Positions 1 to 7,853 of a stretch of 42,756 bases of DNA are shown here, one piece after another (the stretch's first letter is position 1; each line of letters starts with the position of its first letter). Source of the DNA: Verrucomicrobiota bacterium. Lineage in GTDB: Bacteria > Verrucomicrobiota > Verrucomicrobiia > Limisphaerales > J093. The notes beneath the pieces are model-generated. The model saw nothing but the letters and a program-made list of their open reading frames with translations, ran no database searches and was not told where the DNA came from. The position numbers and the translations under genes are program-made. The stretch spans positions 1 through 42,756 of the forward strand of contig VHCO01000037.1 in NCBI GenBank assembly GCA_016871715.1, in the 5' to 3' direction.

Positions 1-780
1 CGCCCAGTGCTGGACTCCGGCCGAAAGCCAGTAGCTGGGCAGGAGCGGGAACTGGGCGAATTGGGTGCGCTGCAACAAACGGTCGAGGACGGCCAAGACG
101 CGGGTCTCGAGTTGCTCGTCGGTGACGGTTTCCGGCTGCAGCCACAAGGCGGTGCCAGCGAGCAGACCGACCGCGGCCAGCAACGCCGCGATTTGGAAGG
201 CGCGCCGGTCGAGGTAGCGCGCGAGGTTCACCGCCAAGTAGGCGCCCGCCGCGGCGGGCAGCACGATAAAGAGGCCGATCAAGGCCACGGTCAGCGGGTA
301 GAAATGCCATGCAACCCGCTGCGTCAACCCGTAGGCCACCAGCAGGGGCGCAATCAGAAATAAGAACGCCCAGGAGGCCAACAGCGTCGATTCGATGAAC
401 TTCCACTGGAAGATCGTCTGGGGCGGGATGGGCAGCGGGAGCAGGAACGTGGTTTCGCCGTTACGAAACAGGTTGGTGTAGCTGATGACCAGGTTGCTCA
501 GGAGCAACAGCCCGAACAAACACGCAAACAACAAAAACAAGAGCCGCTCCGTCAACACCTCGCCCAGACCCGGGAAGGAGCCGGCAAACCGCAGCCCTTT
601 GTGGAAGAGCATGAAAGAAAGCGCAGCGTAGCCAGCCAGAAACAGCCCGATCAGCGCCGTCAAGAGCCGGGACTGCTGGCGCAGGCCCAGCAGTCCACGC
701 CAACTCTGGCGCGCGTTCACCCCCAGTAACAAGCGCAGGGCGCTCGGGCAGCGGGTCGAGGCATCGGCGCGGGCACTCAT
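1..780 (-). CDS. ABC-2 type transporter permease (3' part cut by window edge)
   Basis: The reverse strand reads in frame from ATG at 780 to the window edge (260 codons, no stop). The protein opens MSARADASTRCPSALRLLLG and has several hydrophobic stretches: roughly residues 40-60, 80-102, 130-150, 162-182 and 195-210. This is the multi-span pattern of an ABC exporter membrane subunit. It follows the ABC ATPase at 800-1558 with a gap of 19 bases, so the two should form one exporter. The substrate is unknown. The C-terminus lies outside the window. The frame shift between this protein and a shorter open frame on the same strand was resolved by the hydrophobicity of the longer product. Confidence 0.75.
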   Translation of the reverse strand, partial: MSARADASTRCPSALRLLLGVNARQSWRGLLGLRQQSRLLTALIGLFLAGYAALSFMLFHKGLRFAGSFPGLGEVLTERLLFLLFACLFGLLLLSNLVISYTNLFRNGETTFLLPLPIPPQTIFQWKFIESTLLASWAFLFLIAPLLVAYGLTQRVAWHFYPLTVALIGLFIVLPAAAGAYLAVNLARYLDRRAFQIAALLAAVGLLAGTALWLQPETVTDEQLETRVLAVLDRLLQRTQFAQFPLLPSYWLSAGVQHWA

Positions 781-799
781 GCAACCGAGTCGAGGCGCG

Positions 800-1558
800 T
801 CACGGTGCCGTGGCGACAAGCCCGGGCGCGGGGGGGCGTTCGGCGGCGGTGAGGGCGAGGAAGGCCTCTTCGAGGGCGCCGGCGGTGCCGCTGAGCCGGC
901 GCAGTTCCTCGCCGGTGCCGATGGCGATGAGCCGGCCTTGATGCATGATGCCGATGCGATCGGCCATTTCTTCCGCGATACTGAGTTGGTGGGTCGAGAT
1001 GAAGACGGTCATGCCGGCGCGGGAGCGCTCCTTAAGGATGTCTTTGAGCACCCGCGCGTGGTGCGGGTCCAGTCCCACCATGGGCTCGTCGAGGACGATC
1101 ACCTCGGGGGCGTGGAGGAGGGCGGAGACGATGGCCACGCGCTGTCGTGTCCCGTGGGAGAGGCCCTCGATCGGCTGACCGAGATAGGGTTCGAGGTTGA
1201 ACCGCGCGACCAATGCGCTCGTCTCCCGCTCGATGCGGGTCTCGGCCATGCGGAAAAGCTGTCCGGTGAACCGGAGGAACTCCCATGGGGTGAGCTTGTC
1301 GTAGAGGAAGGGGAAGTCCGGGACATAGGCCAGCCGACGCCGCGCTTCGAGCGGCTGGGCTTGGACGTCGAACCCGGCGACGTGCGCAGTGCCGGCGGTG
1401 GGTTTGATCAGTCCGACGAGGACCTTGATGGTGGTGGTTTTGCCGGCGGCGTTCGGCCCGAGCAAGGCGAAGAACTCCCCGGGCGGGATGCGGAGCGAGA
1501 GGTCTTGGACGGCGACCAACTCGCCGAAGCGTTTGACCAGGTGGCTCAGCTCGATCAT
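800..1558 (-). CDS. ABC transporter ATP-binding protein
   Basis: A 252-residue cytoplasmic ATPase that would power the adjacent permease at 1-780. Visible motifs in order: Walker A GPNAAGKTT (about residues 34-42), a divergent signature LSHGTRQRV, Walker B VIVLDEPMVGLD, and the switch histidine in STHQLS. The Walker A has Ala where Ser or Gly is usual, but the Lys and Thr are kept. Length is normal for a single-domain ABC-2 exporter ATPase. It is the sixth gene of the minus-strand run, 54 bases after the gene at 1613-2434. The family assignment is secure; the transported substrate cannot be told. Confidence 0.93.
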   Translation of the reverse strand: MIELSHLVKRFGELVAVQDLSLRIPPGEFFALLGPNAAGKTTTIKVLVGLIKPTAGTAHVAGFDVQAQPLEARRRLAYVPDFPFLYDKLTPWEFLRFTGQLFRMAETRIERETSALVARFNLEPYLGQPIEGLSHGTRQRVAIVSALLHAPEVIVLDEPMVGLDPHHARVLKDILKERSRAGMTVFISTHQLSIAEEMADRIGIMHQGRLIAIGTGEELRRLSGTAGALEEAFLALTAAERPPAPGLVATAP

Positions 1559-1612
1559 GGGGTGAGGCGGGGTGGCAAGCGGCGCGGCGGGCGAGCGACT
1601 CGGCGAGCGGCT

Positions 1613-2434
1613 TCAGAGCGTGAGCAGGGCCTCGTTCACCAACACCAGTTGGTCGGGCAACTCGACCCGCAAGATCTCGCCGACCCGGCTCACCGTCACC
1701 ACCAGCTCGTGCCGGTCGAAGAGCCGAGCGCGCAACCGGTACACCCGCAAACGCGAATGCGCGACGGTGAGCCAGTCGCTGCGCGCCTCCCACTCGAGAC
1801 CGAGCCCGAGCGGTGCCGGCACCGCCCCCAGCCCGGCGCCCCGCGCCCACCCACTCAGCCACGCCGCGGCGCCCGGCCCTGCGAATAGGCCCAGCAACGT
1901 CTCGGGTCGCTGGAGCTCGGCAAAGGTGAACGCGCGTTCCCACCCCGTTGCACGGTCCCCGGCGCGCACGCGGAGGGTTTCGGTGGCCGCCTCGGCCTGG
2001 AACTCCCAGGCCTGGGGCTTGAGGTTGAGCCGCAAGGTCATGGCGCGCCAGGTCCCGTCGGGGTGGAACTCGGCATGCCAGAAGAAGCGCAGGCGTTGGC
2101 CGGTCTCGCCCAGCAGGACATTCCCATCCAGATCCAGCGTGTACCCGGCGAGTTGTTGCACGCGGCCCTCGAGTTCCTGGCCGTCGAGGGTGGTCTTCCC
2201 GGTCGCCACGGCCTCGTCGATATTCGGCACCCAACGGCAAAAACCCAGACGCCGCCCCCGGTGGATGAGTTGGAGGGAGGAATCGTCCGGCGCGGTCAGC
2301 ATGCGGTCCCAAACGGCGGTGGCGGGGATGGGGCTGCCGGCGTCCTTGCGCGCGCTCATTTCCGAGCGCCACAAGAGCACATTCATGATCACCCAGAACA
2401 GGGTGATCAGCGGGAAGTAGAGCCGCTTCAGCAT
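1613..2434 (-). CDS. Conserved hypothetical protein with N-terminal membrane anchor
   Basis: I chose the ATG at 2434 (MLKRLYFPLITLFWVIMNVL), which gives 273 residues and puts a single hydrophobic anchor at residues 5-20. Starting further upstream would add 50 Arg/Trp-rich residues and overlap the neighbour. The rest is soluble and rich in beta-type sequence (e.g. FCRWVPNIDEAVATG), probably periplasmic. No known family recognised. It starts 10 bases after the lipoprotein gene and lies 54 bases before the ABC ATPase gene, so it is probably co-expressed with the exporter and may handle the exported substrate. That role is inference from position only. Confidence 0.7.
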   Translation of the reverse strand: MLKRLYFPLITLFWVIMNVLLWRSEMSARKDAGSPIPATAVWDRMLTAPDDSSLQLIHRGRRLGFCRWVPNIDEAVATGKTTLDGQELEGRVQQLAGYTLDLDGNVLLGETGQRLRFFWHAEFHPDGTWRAMTLRLNLKPQAWEFQAEAATETLRVRAGDRATGWERAFTFAELQRPETLLGLFAGPGAAAWLSGWARGAGLGAVPAPLGLGLEWEARSDWLTVAHSRLRVYRLRARLFDRHELVVTVSRVGEILRVELPDQLVLVNEALLTL

Positions 2435-2444
2435 GCGCGCCGGC

Positions 2445-3281
2445 CTAGCGGGCCGGGATCCGCACCACCTGGCCGACGCTGAGGCGGTGAGGATTGATGT
2501 CGGCGTTGGCGTTGACCAGGTCCCGCAACGGCAAACCGTAGCGGCGGCCCAGCGAGGCCAGCGTCTCACCCCGCGCCACCACATGCGACCGGAACTGCCC
2601 TGGCGCTGCCGGCCCAGGCTCGGCTTCCGCAGCCCCCGAGAGTTGGCCGCCGCCCGCGGCGCGCGCGTCCGGCAGCGGACCGGCCCGATCCGGCGGCGAC
2701 AGCGGAGCGGGGGCTGTGTCGGAGGCCGGGGGGCGGGTTGAGGCGCTGGGCGATGCCCGGACGAGCTCGCGCAACTGCATATAATGGTTGTAGAGCTGGG
2801 TGTAATTGGTCTGGTAGTTAACCAACTGACCTTTGAGTTGGTCGTTTTCGGCGGTCAACTCGTGCAGGCGGGCGGTCAGCTTATCGATGGCGGCGGTGTG
2901 CGGTCCCAGCGGGACGGTCTTGGCCAGCTCGAGCTTGCACACTTGGATGAACTGCCGGGCCATGTCCGCCTGGTTCCAGTCGGGCCTGAGCTTGAGCAGT
3001 TTCTCGAAGTGGTAGATGGCCGCGGCGTAGTCGTTCACGTTCTGGTAATGCAGCAGGCCCAACTCCCAGTGGGCCAGCGCGAGCCGTGGGTTGCTCTCGA
3101 TCGCCTGCTCGAGGGAGGCCACCGCCCCCGCGTAATCGTACCCAGACTTGCGCGCCCGCGCATCGGCGATGAGCGGATTCTTCTCCTCCGAACCTCGGTT
3201 CAGGAAACCATCGCAGCCGGTCAGCCACACCAAGCTCACCCACGCCAGTAAGGCTTGCCGGGCCATTGTCGCCCCGTTCAT
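2445..3281 (-). CDS. TPR/LysM lipoprotein
   Basis: A 278-residue predicted lipoprotein. The signal peptide ends in a lipobox LTGC, with Cys 23 as the lipidated residue. A TPR-like pair of helices follows (about residues 38-110, with DYAGAVASLEQAIESNP and DYAAAIYHFEKLLKLRP), then a short coiled coil with LTAENDQLKGQL, a Pro/Ala-rich linker, and a C-terminal LysM domain (about residues 232-278: VARGETLASLGRRYGLPLRD and VGQVVRIPAR). LysM binds peptidoglycan, so the protein probably links an envelope assembly to the cell wall. It lies in the exporter operon between two uncharacterised proteins. Confidence 0.85.
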   Translation of the reverse strand: MNGATMARQALLAWVSLVWLTGCDGFLNRGSEEKNPLIADARARKSGYDYAGAVASLEQAIESNPRLALAHWELGLLHYQNVNDYAAAIYHFEKLLKLRPDWNQADMARQFIQVCKLELAKTVPLGPHTAAIDKLTARLHELTAENDQLKGQLVNYQTNYTQLYNHYMQLRELVRASPSASTRPPASDTAPAPLSPPDRAGPLPDARAAGGGQLSGAAEAEPGPAAPGQFRSHVVARGETLASLGRRYGLPLRDLVNANADINPHRLSVGQVVRIPAR

Positions 3282-3330
3282 GCGGCCACCCTACGGCAAG
3301 GCTCGCGGCCGCGCAACGGCTGTTGTCGGT

Positions 3331-4815
3331 TCAGCGCGGCGCCGGGGCGGCGGTCGGGCTCGGGGGCGCGGGCGCGCGGGCGCGTTCCGCGTCCACTTGG
3401 GCGGAGAGCTCGGGGATCTGAGCGCGCAGGGCGCCGGCCATTTCCGGGCTCAGGCCGGTCTCGGGATCCAAAAGGCGAGACACGACCGTCTTGCGCATCT
3501 CTTCGAGGGGCGGCAACGGGACGCGTTTCTCGGACGGGCCACCGACGATCTTGCTCATGTAGCGCGACCACACGTTGCGGGCCAAGGCGGCGTAGCCCGT
3601 GGCCTGGTCGGTGTCGCCCAGGGCGAGGTTGTAATAGGAACGCGACAGGAAGGCGCGGACGTTCGAGATGGTCTTGTTCATGTCCGTCTCGCCCACGTCT
3701 TCGCCAACGCGTTTGAGGGCATACTCATCCAAGGTCAGTTCGGGCGGGTAATCCTTCGGGTACTTCTGCTTGACGACTTCCAACCATTCCGCGGCGGCGC
3801 GCATGCGGTTGTGGGTGTAGAGGAAGTAGACGGCGTCGAGCAGGAAATTCTTATGGCCGCGGCCGATGTGCTCGCGCATTTGGGCGTCCTCGGCCATCAT
3901 CTCCTCGTAGGCGGCGTGGGCTTTGGGGATGATGTCCAAGTTGGGTCCCAGATCGATCGTTTGATCGAATGGGTTCTCGATGATTCGGCCGCGGTGAAAC
4001 GCCAGTTGCATCGATTGGTAGATGACGCGGCGCAGGGTGATCAGCTCGTCCGGGTTCTTGGCCTCTTCACGGCCCACTGACGCCCAGTAGATCGCGTGGG
4101 TCTCGGGCAAGCGCCACTCGAGCGGGCCGTACCGATCGTCGACGGCCTTCATCTTGGCCGGGTCAAGCTTGTAGCGCTCGCGCAGCAACCGGACCCGCGC
4201 CTTGGCGTCTTCGGTGCTGGGCTGGAGCAGTTCGTCGAAGTTGGGGCGTCCACTGCCGAGCACGGCTTGCATCTCTTGGGCCCAGGCCGCCTTGAAGAAC
4301 AGGTGCGCATCGTCGAGGTAATGCCCCATCTTGTGTTGGAAATGCCATGCCAACTCGCGGTAGAGGAGGGCCTGATGCGGGTTGTACCTAAGCGCCTCGT
4401 CGCGCAACAGCTCGATACCCCGCTGCACCCACATCCAGCGGTCCTGCGGGTCGCTGAACTTAATCGAGATGTTGTAGGACATGTTCCAGGCTTGGACGAT
4501 CCAAACCGTCACCATGTGCGGCTGCAGCTTGGTAATCCAATCGGCAAGCTGGACCATCTCGAAGAACTTGTCCTCGTCCTGCAGTTCGATGGCGCGCACC
4601 CAAAGCACGTTGGCAATCAAGCCGCGGAAGCCCCCCAAGACCACCGTGGTGAAGGCAAGCACAGGCGGGGCGTTCTGGAGCGGCGCGACCCGCGTCAGGC
4701 CCAACTCGCCGCGCAACCGGTTCAGCCCCCGTTGCGCGCGCCCGGCCGCCAGGAGCAGGAGCACCGCCAGGACAACCAGCAGCGGCTTGTAGAATCGAGA
4801 GCCTGAAAACGTCAT
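3331..4815 (-). CDS. Membrane-anchored TPR-like protein of unknown function
   Basis: A 494-residue protein with one N-terminal hydrophobic segment (about residues 10-26, LLVVLAVLLLLAAG) and a long, mostly helical soluble part. Pieces such as NPHQALLYRELAWHFQHKMG and FLLDAVYFLYTHNRM resemble degenerate TPR helices. The C-terminus is Pro/Ala-rich. No enzyme motif seen. It starts 21 bases after the permease gene at 4837-6264, so it is probably translated with the exporter. The anchor suggests a periplasmic scaffold or accessory factor; this is inference. Confidence 0.75.
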   Translation of the reverse strand: MTFSGSRFYKPLLVVLAVLLLLAAGRAQRGLNRLRGELGLTRVAPLQNAPPVLAFTTVVLGGFRGLIANVLWVRAIELQDEDKFFEMVQLADWITKLQPHMVTVWIVQAWNMSYNISIKFSDPQDRWMWVQRGIELLRDEALRYNPHQALLYRELAWHFQHKMGHYLDDAHLFFKAAWAQEMQAVLGSGRPNFDELLQPSTEDAKARVRLLRERYKLDPAKMKAVDDRYGPLEWRLPETHAIYWASVGREEAKNPDELITLRRVIYQSMQLAFHRGRIIENPFDQTIDLGPNLDIIPKAHAAYEEMMAEDAQMREHIGRGHKNFLLDAVYFLYTHNRMRAAAEWLEVVKQKYPKDYPPELTLDEYALKRVGEDVGETDMNKTISNVRAFLSRSYYNLALGDTDQATGYAALARNVWSRYMSKIVGGPSEKRVPLPPLEEMRKTVVSRLLDPETGLSPEMAGALRAQIPELSAQVDAERARAPAPPSPTAAPAPR

Positions 4816-4836
4816 GCGCGCACTGGTTTCTCAGGT

Positions 4837-6264
4837 CTAGGTCTTGCCTTGGGCGGTGGCCAACTCGCGCCGAGTGAGAATCACCATGCCCAACGCGGCA
4901 AACAGACCGCCGATCAGCACGACGATTTGGGCCCCGGCCCGGGCCAGTGTGCCCCAGGTGATGCTGCGGCCGGTGCTCAGGGCGTCGATGGGGGAGAAGC
5001 CGCGCACCAGGTGAATCGCCTCGCGCAACCCCTTGAACAGGCTCACCGCGGCGTGATCGAACCAGATCGGGTTCTCGACCTGCCCCGTGTCGTGGTTGAT
5101 GGCGCCGATGGTGCCCTGCTCGATGATGGTGTTGATGGTCCCGGTCGAGAAGGCCACCAGCAACAAAGCCAGCGAGAAAAAGGCCGCGACAGGGAACGAC
5201 AAGAAACTGGCCGCCGCCAACCCCATGGCCGCCAGCAGCGCCAGCCAGAAGAACAGAATCGCCACGCCCCGAGCATAGTTAAGCCCGAACCCGCCTTCCC
5301 GATAGAGCACCTCGAGCCCGTCCTCGATCGGGAACAGCAGGGCGGTCTCGTTTTGGTTGAGGAACTGGACGGTCAACCAGCCCTGCGCATCCAGGAGGTT
5401 CGGTAGGACGGGGAACTCGTGGAAGGTCTCCGCCGCCTGGCTGCGAATGTCCCGCGTCGCCATCGGCGATTCGGGCGGCCCCACATCCCAGATCCCCGCG
5501 TAGGTTCCCGAGGCCGACTTCTCCGCGGCGAAGAACTTCACGCGCAGGAACAGGTAACGGTCGCGCACGCGGTCCTTCACCGAACTCATATCGATGCGCC
5601 AGGTGCGCGTCCAACCGGGCGGCACCACTTGGATCTGGGCCTTGAGTTGCTCGCGAACGATCCGGCGCACTTCGTTGCGGTCCATGGCGGCCACCGTCTC
5701 CTTCTTGAGCCGCTCTTGCAGGAGGCGTTCGACGGCCGGTTCAAGGTCCGGAGGCGCTTCCCGAAACGATCCGCGCGCCACCAGGACCTCGTTGCGGAGG
5801 ATCTCCTGTTGCAAGGGCGGGAGGCTGCGGGCGCGCACCAACAATTGCGCGTAGACGATGCTCGCCGATAGCCCCAGCAGCAGGGCGTTCAGCAGCAGGA
5901 TCCCGAGCCACTTGCCCGCCCAGATCTGCCAGCGCGCCACCGGTTTAACGGCCACGACCTGCAACTGGCATTCCTCGATGTCGCGGGCGAGGGTGCCGCA
6001 GGCCAGCCACAGCGTCGTAAGTCCGAGCACGGCGGTGGTGAGTCCCAGGGCGTAGGTCAGGGTGATTTGCGTCAGGCCCTTCGCCGTTCCGTCGTGCTGA
6101 ATCACCCGCGGCAAGACCATCACGGTCCCGATCAACAGAACCGCCAAGACCGGCACCAACCGGAAGCGCCAGGCGGCCTTGAACGTCAAGCGGGCAATGG
6201 CCAACAGCGCTTGCATCACGACGCGCCGGCGAACCCTTGCCAACTCCCACTTACCCCGGCCCAA
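4837..6264 (-). CDS. ABC-2 type transporter permease with large periplasmic domain
   Basis: A 475-residue membrane protein. Hydrophobic spans lie near residues 38-52, 70-90, 115-138, and a C-terminal group from about 330 to 460. Between them is a polar domain of roughly 190 residues (about 140-325) that should face the periplasm. This N-span/large loop/C-span layout is typical of ABC-2 permeases of the NosY/GldF type. The start is TTG at 6264, because a GAGGGG Shine-Dalgarno sits about seven bases upstream; an in-frame ATG at 6216 has none. The gene begins 10 bases after the ATPase gene at 6275-7477, its likely partner. Confidence 0.85.
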   Translation of the reverse strand: MGRGKWELARVRRRVVMQALLAIARLTFKAAWRFRLVPVLAVLLIGTVMVLPRVIQHDGTAKGLTQITLTYALGLTTAVLGLTTLWLACGTLARDIEECQLQVVAVKPVARWQIWAGKWLGILLLNALLLGLSASIVYAQLLVRARSLPPLQQEILRNEVLVARGSFREAPPDLEPAVERLLQERLKKETVAAMDRNEVRRIVREQLKAQIQVVPPGWTRTWRIDMSSVKDRVRDRYLFLRVKFFAAEKSASGTYAGIWDVGPPESPMATRDIRSQAAETFHEFPVLPNLLDAQGWLTVQFLNQNETALLFPIEDGLEVLYREGGFGLNYARGVAILFFWLALLAAMGLAAASFLSFPVAAFFSLALLLVAFSTGTINTIIEQGTIGAINHDTGQVENPIWFDHAAVSLFKGLREAIHLVRGFSPIDALSTGRSITWGTLARAGAQIVVLIGGLFAALGMVILTRRELATAQGKT

Positions 6265-6271
6265 CTGCTGC

Positions 6272-6277
6272 CCCTCA
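6272..6277 (-). promoter_or_regulatory. Shine-Dalgarno GAGGGG deciding a TTG start
   Basis: On the reverse strand GAGGGG overlaps the TGA stop of the upstream ATPase (6275-6277) and lies seven bases before TTG at 6264. It supports the unusual TTG start of the permease and translational coupling of the pair. Most other genes here lack a clear Shine-Dalgarno. Confidence 0.55.
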
Positions 6278-7477
6278 TCGTTTCCCTCCCAACAGATCCG
6301 TGAGTTTCTCCTCCGCCCGATCGAGTGGGTCGCGACTAGCCACGTCGACCTGAGGCGCAGGCGCCGGCTCGGGCGGGTGTTGCGCGAGCGCCGCGAGCTT
6401 GGATTCGTCCACTTGCTGCGCCGGGGGGGCGGCCACCGGGACCGGCTCAGGCTCGGCAGGTTTCTGGGTTAACCGGTCCAAAATCCGGTCCGGCGCAGGC
6501 GCCGTCTCCGCGTCGCCGCGCAGATAAGCCGCCACGCGCGCGCCGGAGGTGGCGCCGGAGGTGGCCTCGGTTCGCTTGGCGCGCTCGACCACGCCCAAAA
6601 AATAGCGCTCGAGGTTTTGGGTGGGGGTATCGATCTGCACTTGGTCGTGGCTGACTTCCTGGCGGATGATGGCCAGGGCGCGCTCGAGAGTCTCCCGCGG
6701 AAGCAACGGTACGGTGATTTGGAGCTGGTCGGGCGTGGCCAACAACTCTCCCAGCGGCCCCATCGCTTGCACGCGGCCGCCATAGTAGACCACCACCCGA
6801 TCGCACACGTCCTCGACATCCGCGAGCAGGTGACTGCTCAGGATGACCGTCTTGCCCCGCTGCGCCAGCGCCAGAATGAGGTCCTTCACCTCCCGGCAGC
6901 CGATCGGGTCCAGGCCCGAGGTCGGTTCGTCCAAGATCACCAGGTCCGGATCGTTGATCAGCGCTTGCGCCAGGCCAATCCGCCGCTGCATCCCTTTCGA
7001 GAATTCTCCCACCGTCCGCGACCGCACCTGGTTGAGCCCCACCATCTCGAGCAACTGCTCGGTCCGACTCCGGCGCTCGCGCGGCGAGAGATGAAACAGG
7101 TTACCGAAGAAATGCAGGGTCTCGGCTGAATCCAGGTAGCGATACAGATAAGATTCCTCCGGCAGATAACCAATGCGCGCCTTGGTAGCCACGTGGCGCG
7201 GCGAATGGCCGAAGACCTCGATGTGGCCCTTGGTGGGGTGCAACAGGCCCAGCAGAAGCTTGACGGTCGTGGACTTGCCGGACCCGTTCGGGCCGAGCAG
7301 ACCGAACACCTCGCCCCGCCGGATCTCGAAGCTCACGTTGTCCACCGCGCGCGCCTTGGGTCGGCCCCAGAAATCCTTGAAGATCTTGGTCAGACCCCGC
7401 ACCGCCGCCACCACCTCGCCGTTGCCAGCAGGCCGGGTGTGCCCTGCGTCCGCTGATGCCATCGTCGCCATACTCAT
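6275..7477 (-). CDS. ABC transporter ATP-binding protein with Pro/Ala-rich tail
   Basis: A 400-residue ATPase. Motifs: Walker A GPNGSGKST (about residues 60-68), signature EFSKGMQRRIGLAQAL, Walker B LVILDEPTSGLD, and switch His in LSSHLLADVEDV. The ABC domain plus the usual small C-terminal region end near residue 290. About 110 extra residues follow, rich in Pro, Ala and Glu and ending AEEKLTDLLGGKR. This tail is longer than in most ABC-2 ATPases and may dock a partner. First gene of the seven-gene minus-strand run; pairs with the permease at 4837-6264. Start ATG 7477; other Met codons follow within six residues. Confidence 0.92.
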   Translation of the reverse strand: MSMATMASADAGHTRPAGNGEVVAAVRGLTKIFKDFWGRPKARAVDNVSFEIRRGEVFGLLGPNGSGKSTTVKLLLGLLHPTKGHIEVFGHSPRHVATKARIGYLPEESYLYRYLDSAETLHFFGNLFHLSPRERRSRTEQLLEMVGLNQVRSRTVGEFSKGMQRRIGLAQALINDPDLVILDEPTSGLDPIGCREVKDLILALAQRGKTVILSSHLLADVEDVCDRVVVYYGGRVQAMGPLGELLATPDQLQITVPLLPRETLERALAIIRQEVSHDQVQIDTPTQNLERYFLGVVERAKRTEATSGATSGARVAAYLRGDAETAPAPDRILDRLTQKPAEPEPVPVAAPPAQQVDESKLAALAQHPPEPAPAPQVDVASRDPLDRAEEKLTDLLGGKR

Positions 7478-7853
7478 GAGTCGCTGCGATGGACTACCAG
7501 TCGGCCGTAGGGCGCGCCGTCCGCTGCGCGCCGCGGCTTCCTGTGCCCACAGCGGTCTGCGGCGCGCAGCAGACGGCGCGCCCTAACGGCACGTTGTCGT
7601 ATATCCCGAGATCTCATCGGCAATGAATCGCTTGCTCACGGGCGCAGGCGGTTCGATGCCGCGCTGAACCGCCCGATTTTGAGCGGCGCAGAAACTAGCA
7701 AAGGCACCGGCCGCCGACAACTGAGCGTTTTGGGGCACAGACGGGTCGGGTCCCGCCGTTGCACCCAGCGATCGCGAGGAACATAGCGTCTCCGCGAGGA
7801 CCCGGGGGCCGCTTCAGGCTTCCCCCCGCGTCTGGACCAAGGCAGAATCTCCA
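7478..7853. other. Divergent spacer between exporter operon and defence island
   Basis: 376 bases between the first genes of two opposite operons, so both promoters should be here, but I could not pick convincing -35/-10 boxes. The main structure is the inverted repeat at 7508-7585. The rest has no open frame I would call a gene. Confidence 0.5.
7508..7585. repeat. REP-like long inverted repeat
   Basis: Two 27-base arms, 7508-7534 and 7559-7585, match as an inverted repeat in 26 of 27 positions, around a 24-base loop. The arms read TAGGGCGCGCCGTC... and ...GACGGCGCGCCCTA. A related GCGCGCAGTGGACTGC palindrome occurs at 40105-40167, which suggests a dispersed repeat family. It sits at the left border of the defence island. 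Confidence 0.75.

Noticed and set aside
779..1888. A 369-codon plus-strand frame over the ABC ATPase
   Set aside because: Antisense to a well-conserved ABC ATPase; Gly/Glu/Arg-rich composition is typical of a shadow.
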